From an uncultured bacterium (GTDB lineage Bacteria > Planctomycetota > DG-23 > SLPQ01): 6,025 nt of DNA. Below the pieces are notes generated by a model. That model was not told the origin of the DNA and did not search any database. It worked only from the letters and a program-made list of their open reading frames with translations. The stretch lies in assembly GCA_937863625.1 (NCBI GenBank), contig CALMGO010000464.1, positions 1-6,025 on the forward strand. The letters run 5' to 3'. The first letter of the stretch is position 1. The number at the start of each line of letters is the position of its first letter. Positions 1-4,342 of this stretch are shown here, one piece after another. The position numbers were made by a program, and so were the translations under genes.

Positions 1-800
1 CCTACAGCATGCAGTACGACGCGGCTGCCTCGAGCGTGACGGGCAAAGTCGTGTGGGACAGAAACGACACAAGCGGGGCGTTTCAGGAGTATGCGTCGCT
101 GTTGGCCGGCGAAGTAAACGCTGCAGCCGCGGGGTGCTTTGACGCCGGGGCCGAGGAAGTGCTCGTGATGCAGGGGCACGCGGAGTCGCTGCGTGGCCAG
201 CTGGAGAAGCTCGATCCGCGTGTGCGGATTGCGTTAGGGCAGGTGCCTTGGAAGGCGATGGCCGAGAACCGATATGACGCGCTGTGCCTGGTCGGTTATC
301 ACGCTATGGCGGACGCGCCGATGGCGGTGCTTTCGCATTCGCATTCGGACAGGACATACGTCGCGACGTGGCTTAACGGAACGCTGATCGGCGAGATAGG
401 CCATCTTGCGGCGCTCTTCGGGGATTACGGGACGCCGCTCGTATTTGTGAGCGGCGACGCGGCGGCATGCGGGGAGGCAGAGGACCTCGTTGATGGAGTG
501 GTGACTGCGCCGGTGAAACAGGCGGTCACGCGGTTCGGGGCGCTGAGCCTGTCGCCGGATTCGGCGCGGCGGCTTATTCGCGAGAAGATAACCGAGGCGG
601 TTGAGGCGCGGGACGAGATAAAAACATATTCGGTTGACGCGCCCGTAGAATTCGTGGTGGAGTTCTCGACGACCGACCCTGTGGAGAGGTCGACTCTGGT
701 GCCCGGTATCGAGGCGGCGAGTTCTCGGCGAATAGTGATCCGGGGGGGAAGCGTGACGGAGGTTATGGATCTCTTTTACCTCACGGGGAGGATAGTGTGA
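1..800 (+). CDS. M55-family (DppA-like) D-aminopeptidase homologue, 5' end at or beyond window edge
   Basis: DppA-type M55 enzymes are zinc D-aminopeptidases that release N-terminal D-amino acids from small peptides and form ring-shaped oligomers. Counting from the ATG at 9, family hallmarks are His57 (QGHAES), His98 (VGYHAM), His110 (LSHSHSD) and Glu129 (IGEIG), matching B. subtilis DppA His60, His104, His115 and Glu133 in order and spacing. The middle (VSGD, then TAPVKQAVTRFGALSLSP) also follows the family. The usual N-terminal Asp-x-Glu metal pair is not visible: aligning on VTG...W (residues 10-16) puts Ala6 and Ser8 there. The frame is open to the left edge (codons Tyr, Ser before the ATG), so the true start may lie upstream; ATG 9 would make it only about two residues shorter than DppA. 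Length from ATG is 263 residues, near the family norm. It is first of a probable three-gene operon. The fold assignment is firm, but activity is uncertain because of the changed metal site. Confidence 0.85.
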   Translation, partial: YSMQYDAAASSVTGKVVWDRNDTSGAFQEYASLLAGEVNAAAAGCFDAGAEEVLVMQGHAESLRGQLEKLDPRVRIALGQVPWKAMAENRYDALCLVGYHAMADAPMAVLSHSHSDRTYVATWLNGTLIGEIGHLAALFGDYGTPLVFVSGDAAACGEAEDLVDGVVTAPVKQAVTRFGALSLSPDSARRLIREKITEAVEARDEIKTYSVDAPVEFVVEFSTTDPVERSTLVPGIEAASSRRIVIRGGSVTEVMDLFYLTGRIV

Positions 801-817
801 GCGGGGTACGAGGTTTC

Positions 818-822
818 GGAGG
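818..822 (+). promoter_or_regulatory. Shine-Dalgarno GGAGG supporting a TTG start
   Basis: GGAGG ends six bases before TTG 829, the best-spaced ribosome site for the HAD gene. A second purine run (GGGGGGAGGA, about 850-859) sits only two to three bases before another in-frame TTG at 862. ATG 883 has no such site. Confidence 0.55.
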
Positions 823-828
823 CGAGGC

Positions 829-1623
829 TTGTCCGGTGACCTGCCGATTGGGGGGAGGACTTTGACAGGCGACGTGTTTGATATGGGCGAGACGGTGGAC
901 CTTGGCGCGGAGATACGTGGAGTATTTTTCGACGCGGGCAACACCCTGACTTATCTTGACGTAGAGTGGATAGCCGGACGGCTGCGCGATGACGGCTGGG
1001 AGATGGATGAGAGTGCGCTTGTCTACGGCCAGAACGTGGCGGCATACGAACTGAGCCGAATGGCGCTCTTGAAGAAGTACGCGTCAGACGCGGACAGGAT
1101 CACGCCTTATTTTGCACGCGTGCTGGAGCTTGCGGGGATCCCGGAAGGGTTTGCCGGGGAGTGTGCGAACATACTCATGGAAGAACATGCCAAATCGATT
1201 CTGTGGCGCAGCGTGCCGGATTTCGTGGCGCCGACCCTTGCCGAACTGCGGCGGCGCGGGTATATCCTGGGCGTGATATCCAACAGCGATGGGCGCATAA
1301 AGCCGCTGCTTGAAAGGCACAACCTCACGTCGCTGTTGACGTTCATCATCGACTCGGCGGCCGTCGGTGTGGAGAAACCCGACCCGGAGATCTTTCGCAT
1401 GGCCACCGACGCGGCTGAGACGCAACCGCACAAGTGCGTCTTCGTGGGCGACATATACGCGGTTGATATAGAGGGGGCGCGGCGGTCGGGGCTTAAAGGC
1501 GTGCTGCTGGACCCGCTGTGCCTGCACAGCGAATTTCACTGTGCGCGGATTACGACTCTGACGGATTTGCTGGATATCCTGCCGCCGATAAAGGGTGTGG
1601 CACAAGAGGCCGGTGATGAATAG
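829..1623 (+). CDS. HAD-superfamily hydrolase with DxG motif I
   Basis: This is a HAD-like hydrolase, probably a cytosolic phosphatase of small metabolites; the substrate cannot be read from sequence. Motif I is GVFFDAGNTL (residues 31-40) with nucleophile Asp35. Motif II is Ser151 in VISNSD, motif III is Lys183 in VEKPDP, and motif IV is VGDIYAVD with Asp208 and Asp213. Residues about 42-125 form the helical C1 cap between motifs I and II. The second Asp of the usual DxDxT is Gly37, a variant seen in part of the family, so general acid/base catalysis may differ from standard phosphatases. TTG 829 is chosen for its GGAGG site; TTG 862 or ATG 883 would also keep the whole domain, since the first 30 residues lie outside it. 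It begins 28 bases after the M55 gene, and its stop overlaps the next gene, so the three are probably co-transcribed. Confidence 0.88.
   Translation: MSGDLPIGGRTLTGDVFDMGETVDLGAEIRGVFFDAGNTLTYLDVEWIAGRLRDDGWEMDESALVYGQNVAAYELSRMALLKKYASDADRITPYFARVLELAGIPEGFAGECANILMEEHAKSILWRSVPDFVAPTLAELRRRGYILGVISNSDGRIKPLLERHNLTSLLTFIIDSAAVGVEKPDPEIFRMATDAAETQPHKCVFVGDIYAVDIEGARRSGLKGVLLDPLCLHSEFHCARITTLTDLLDILPPIKGVAQEAGDE
1605..1609 (+). promoter_or_regulatory. Ribosome site AGAGG for the ATG at 1616
   Basis: AGAGG lies inside the last codons of the HAD gene, six bases before ATG 1616. It favours this ATG over the upstream in-frame GTG codons at 1595 and 1613. Confidence 0.5.
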
Positions 1624-2098
1624 CGAAGGGCGAAGCAACGCAAAAGATTTACTCGCGCGACTTGCCATCCCGGAGACGCGCACGAACGAACCGCTCGTGT
1701 TTGTCGCGGGAGGGGACGAGCAGTGCGTGGCCCGATTTTTCGACTGCCTGAGGGAGTTCTTCCCGATGGTGTTTGTGCCGAGCGCAGTATGCGAGGAGAT
1801 CGATAGCGATACCCTGCTGGCGGCGAGCGAACTGGCGACGGGCAGGGGTTTGTGTCCGTTTTTCGCGGCTGGGAATCTCCATCCGTCGCGGCTGGGGGCG
1901 CTTGGGGGGACAACCGCGGCCGTGAAACTCTTCTGGGTGGCTGATTGCAGCAAGGGAATGCCATCGCGCGCGGCTGCCGACAGGATGACGTGGCTCAACA
2001 GTTTTCTTGGTACCGAGCGCTACTACCTGGTGGATTCCTCGCAGGACTTCTACCAGCAGATATTCAGCCTTCCGTTTTTGCCGGGGCAGAGGCGTTAG
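1616..2098 (+). CDS. Uncharacterised 160-residue protein, translationally coupled to the HAD hydrolase
   Basis: I do not recognise this family. The start ATG 1616 overlaps the HAD stop by eight bases (ATGAATAG), which suggests translational coupling and a linked role. The predicted protein is soluble, with no signal peptide or membrane helix. It has a strand-helix start (LVFVAGG at 27-33, then a helix to about 49), a second hydrophobic strand (MVFVPS, 51-56), a Gly-rich stretch (RLGALGGTT, 92-100), a strand VKLFWVAD (103-110) and a C-terminal strand YYLVDSS (136-142). This alternating alpha/beta pattern resembles a small Rossmann-like or degenerate nucleotide-binding fold, but no intact Walker or NAD motif is present. 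Cysteines occur at 37, 44, 59, 80 and 111 without a CxxC pair. Codon use matches its neighbours and the frame is clean, so the gene is probably real; function unknown. Confidence 0.75.
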   Translation: MNSEGRSNAKDLLARLAIPETRTNEPLVFVAGGDEQCVARFFDCLREFFPMVFVPSAVCEEIDSDTLLAASELATGRGLCPFFAAGNLHPSRLGALGGTTAAVKLFWVADCSKGMPSRAAADRMTWLNSFLGTERYYLVDSSQDFYQQIFSLPFLPGQRR

Positions 2099-2116
2099 CG
2101 GACGGGAGAAAGTTTT

Positions 2117-2145
2117 TTGGGAAACGCCGGGGCGGCGTGTATACT
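2117..2145 (+). promoter_or_regulatory. Sigma70-like promoter for the pentapeptide-repeat channel gene
   Basis: TTGGGA (2117-2122, four of six matches to TTGACA) and TATACT (2140-2145, five of six matches to TATAAT) are separated by 17 bases. The predicted start of transcription is near 2152, giving a leader of about 48 bases before ATG 2200. The site lies just after the stop at 2098, which suggests the channel gene is its own transcription unit. No hairpin plus T-run terminator separates it from the upstream operon. Confidence 0.6.
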
Positions 2146-2199
2146 CTCAAGCGGTATGTGTCGACAGCGTGATAACAGCAGACAATCCGGGGTGACCAG

Positions 2200-3372
2200 A
2201 TGTCGCAGGAAGAACCGAAACAGGGGACGCCAGGCGAAGTGACCGAACCGACGCCGGAGGAATGGCTGGAACTTCTTCGCAAGGGCGTCGACGGTTTCAA
2301 CGATTTTAGAGATCAGCATCCCGGCTGGCGGCCGCTTTTCCCCAAGAACGCCAACTTGAGCCGGTGGAAACTGGCGCGCGTAAACCTCAAAGACGCGTAC
2401 CTTCTGGGGGCCAGACTCCAGGATGCGGACCTTTCGGATGCGGAACTCCAGGGCGCGGATCTTCTGGAAGCGCATCTTGAAAACGCGAACATGGTGCGCG
2501 TGAACATGGAGAAGACGAGCCTTTGGTGGGCGAAGCTGCAGGGCGCGGACCTTTACAAGGCAGACCTCAGGAACACACAACTTATCTACGCCAATTTCCA
2601 GAACGCGCACCTCGTTGAGGCTAACCTGCAGGGGGCGGACCTGCGGACGGCGCAGCTGCAGGGGGCCAATCTCTTCAACGCCCAGCTGCAGGGGGCGTCG
2701 ATCACGTATGTGGACATGCAGGACGCGGACCTTCGCGGGACGAGATTTGACAGGGCGACGATACTGAGCGCGGACTTTCGCGGGTCGCGCGTTAACGGGG
2801 CGTCGACCGTGCTGTCGAGTCGGCTGGCACGACAGTTTTGCGGTGACAACAAGGCGGCCGACACCGACGCCCTCATGCAGTGGGCCCACCTTTACAAGGC
2901 GCATGGAGTATTTGAACTCGCGGGGCACTGCTACTACCGGGCCCGCCAGCACCACAGACGGGAGCGTAGCGAAGGGTTAAAAGTTTTTACTCCGTCGTGG
3001 CTCTGGGGAAAATTCGTAAACATCCTGGAGACCATTTTTCTCGACTGGTCTTGCGCGTATGGCGAGAGGCCGGGCGGAGTGCTCTTGTGGGCGCTCATTG
3101 TGATACTCTTTTCCGCGCAGATATACACGCTGTATCATCTCAACCTCCTCGATGGGCAGATGCGCCCGATGCCGGCCTCGATGGTGAGTACGATATACTT
3201 CTCGACGGTGACGTTTACAACGCTCGGGTTGGGGGACTACCGGCCGCAGCAGGTGCCGTATCCGTCGCAAGGATGGTGGTTACCCCTTTACGTAGCGGGC
3301 GAAGCGCTGGCGGGGGCGCTGCTCATGTCGCTTTTTCTGGTGACGTTCGCCAGGCGGATGATAAGAGACTAA
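2200..3372 (+). CDS. Pentapeptide-repeat protein fused to a two-helix potassium-channel pore
   Basis: This 390-residue protein probably forms a tetrameric inner-membrane cation channel with a large cytosolic sensor. Order of parts: an acidic N-terminus (1-20); 30 uninterrupted pentapeptides of A(D/N)Lxx type (51-200), predicted to fold as a right-handed four-sided beta-helix; a helical linker (201-260) holding HLYKAHGVFELAGHCYYRAR; an amphipathic stretch (268-291); TM1 about 292-312 (VLLWALIVILFSAQIYTLY); pore loop 327-345 with filter TLGLGD (341-346), the counterpart of TVGYGD; and TM2 about 360-383. This layout matches the Ion_trans_2 pore family coupled to pentapeptide repeats, a known bacterial combination of unknown ligand. 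The start ATG has GGGGTGA four bases upstream. Potassium selectivity is likely but unproven, since Leu replaces both the Val and Tyr of the classic filter. The stop shares bases with the stop of the convergent gene. Confidence 0.9.
   Translation: MSQEEPKQGTPGEVTEPTPEEWLELLRKGVDGFNDFRDQHPGWRPLFPKNANLSRWKLARVNLKDAYLLGARLQDADLSDAELQGADLLEAHLENANMVRVNMEKTSLWWAKLQGADLYKADLRNTQLIYANFQNAHLVEANLQGADLRTAQLQGANLFNAQLQGASITYVDMQDADLRGTRFDRATILSADFRGSRVNGASTVLSSRLARQFCGDNKAADTDALMQWAHLYKAHGVFELAGHCYYRARQHHRRERSEGLKVFTPSWLWGKFVNILETIFLDWSCAYGERPGGVLLWALIVILFSAQIYTLYHLNLLDGQMRPMPASMVSTIYFSTVTFTTLGLGDYRPQQVPYPSQGWWLPLYVAGEALAGALLMSLFLVTFARRMIRD
2350..2799 (+). repeat. Coding repeat: 30 pentapeptides arranged as 15 ten-residue (30-base) units
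   Basis: Residues 51-200 of the channel protein divide without gaps into 15 ten-residue units. From residue 71 the typical unit is A-x-L-Q-G followed by A-D-L-x-x. LQGA or a close variant (LQDA, LENA, FQNA, MQDA) falls at residues 73, 83, 93, 113, 133, 143, 153, 163 and 173. At DNA level the units at about 2626-2700 are near copies around CTGCAGGG. Confidence 0.85.
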
Positions 3373-4232
3373 GGTTTATCCATATCAACGCCGTCGAGGC
3401 GGCATGCATGGGCGGCCTTGGCGCGCTCGTAGGACTCTCGCTCCATGTCTTTGTAGGTGGCGAGACGATCGGACAGTTCTTTCCAGTCGACCAGGTGGCC
3501 GTCAAACTCCGGCCCGTCCACACAGGCGAAGAACGTTTTGCCCCCCACGGTGACCCTGCATCCTCCGCACATGCCGGTGCCGTCAACCATGATGGGATTC
3601 AGGCTCACGACGGTCTTTACGCCGAAGGGCCTGGTGGTTTCGGCGACTGCGCGCATCATCGGCATGGGGCCTACCGCGACTACCTCGTCGATTTTCGTGC
3701 CGGCATCCAGGATTGTCTTAAGCGCGGTCGTTACGAATCCCTTTTGTCCGTACGAACCGTCGTCGGTGGTGATGATGACCGAATCGCTTACTGCGCGAAA
3801 TTCGTCTTCAAGTATGACAAGCGGCTTTGCACGGCCGCCAATGATGCTGGTGAGCGTGTTGCCGGCGTTTTTCATGGCGACGGCTATCGGGAGCGCCGCG
3901 GCGAGACCAACACCGCCGCCGACAACGACGACGTGGCCGACCTTATGGACGTCGGTGGCCGAGCCGAGGGGGCCCGCCACATGCGGGACCGGATGCCCGA
4001 CTTCTATCGCGGCGAGATGATGCGTGGATTCGCCGACGACCTGAAAGACGAGGTCGATGGTGCCCGCTTCGATGTCCGAGGAGGCGATTGTCAGCGGGAT
4101 GCGCTCCCCGCCTTCGCGAGCTATGATGAGGACGAAATGCCCGGCTTTTCGCTTGGCGGCGATATGCGGCGCATAGATGGATATGCGGTATATCGACTCT
4201 GCAAGTTGCTTCTTGGCTGTTATTTCGTACAT
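3369..4232 (-). CDS. nfnA: NfnA/SudB-type FAD, NAD(P) and [2Fe-2S] electron-transfer subunit
   Basis: The 287-residue protein belongs to the ferredoxin-NADP reductase-like group shared by NfnA, the sulfide dehydrogenase small subunit (SudB) and PyrK. In NfnAB it moves electrons between NADH, NADPH and ferredoxin by flavin bifurcation in the cytosol. Visible motifs are the FAD site RIPLTIAS (44-51), GPLG (87-90), the nucleotide-binding glycine turn VGGGVG (104-109), TTDDGSYG (155-162), VGPMPMM (187-193), and the C-terminal cluster motif DGTGMCGGC (217-225) with a further Cys237 before DGPEFDGH. Cys222, Cys225, Cys237 and Asp217 fit the three-Cys, one-Asp cluster described for NfnA. The start is fixed by AAAGGGG five bases upstream. 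The large partner (NfnB/GltA-like) that normally sits beside it is absent on both sides, so the natural partner is unknown. Length is normal and nothing is broken. Confidence 0.92.
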   Translation of the reverse strand: MYEITAKKQLAESIYRISIYAPHIAAKRKAGHFVLIIAREGGERIPLTIASSDIEAGTIDLVFQVVGESTHHLAAIEVGHPVPHVAGPLGSATDVHKVGHVVVVGGGVGLAAALPIAVAMKNAGNTLTSIIGGRAKPLVILEDEFRAVSDSVIITTDDGSYGQKGFVTTALKTILDAGTKIDEVVAVGPMPMMRAVAETTRPFGVKTVVSLNPIMVDGTGMCGGCRVTVGGKTFFACVDGPEFDGHLVDWKELSDRLATYKDMERESYERAKAAHACRLDGVDMDKP

Positions 4233-4237
4233 GACTG

Positions 4238-4244
4238 CCCCTTT
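4238..4244 (-). promoter_or_regulatory. Ribosome site AAAGGGG of the NfnA-like gene
   Basis: Read on the minus strand, AAAGGGG ends five bases before the ATG at 4232. It is a strong purine-rich site that sets the start. Confidence 0.65.
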
Positions 4245-4258
4245 CTAAGGAAGCGGCT

Positions 4259-4286
4259 ATTATACGCAGGGTGCGGCACGGGGCAA
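4259..4286 (-). promoter_or_regulatory. Sigma70-like promoter of the NfnA-like gene (leftward)
   Basis: On the minus strand, TTGCCC (4286-4281, four of six matches) and a perfect TATAAT (4264-4259) are separated by 16 bases. Transcription would begin near 4252, leaving a leader of about 20 bases that contains the AAAGGGG site. Confidence 0.7.
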
Positions 4287-4304
4287 GCGCATGTCGCAGG
4301 ACGG

Positions 4305-4333
4305 TTGCAATCAAGGGGCGCCGCGGGTATATT
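4305..4333 (+). promoter_or_regulatory. Sigma70-like promoter of priA (rightward)
   Basis: TTGCAA (4305-4310, four of six matches) and TATATT (4328-4333, five of six) are separated by 17 bases. Transcription would start at about 4338-4343, at or within a few bases of the ATG at 4343. It is back to back with the leftward promoter; the two -35 boxes are 18 bases apart. Confidence 0.6.
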
Positions 4334-4342
4334 CGCGACCCC

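Noticed and set aside
1595..1615. Earlier GTG start for the 160-residue protein
   Set aside because: It would lengthen the overlap with the HAD gene to 29 bases and lacks a well-placed ribosome site, whereas ATG 1616 has AGAGG at six bases.
1084..1998. A 304-codon minus-strand frame across the HAD and unknown genes
   Set aside because: Basic, low-complexity product with no motif, lying opposite a clear HAD hydrolase.
2350..2799. Regular 30-base repeats as a possible CRISPR or noncoding repeat array
   Set aside because: The periodicity is fully explained by in-frame pentapeptide coding, without constant repeats separated by unique spacers.
2095..2955. A 286-codon minus-strand frame with regular Arg/Pro/Val repeats
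   Set aside because: Its repetitive look mirrors the pentapeptide coding repeats on the other strand. It has no independent start signal or family match.
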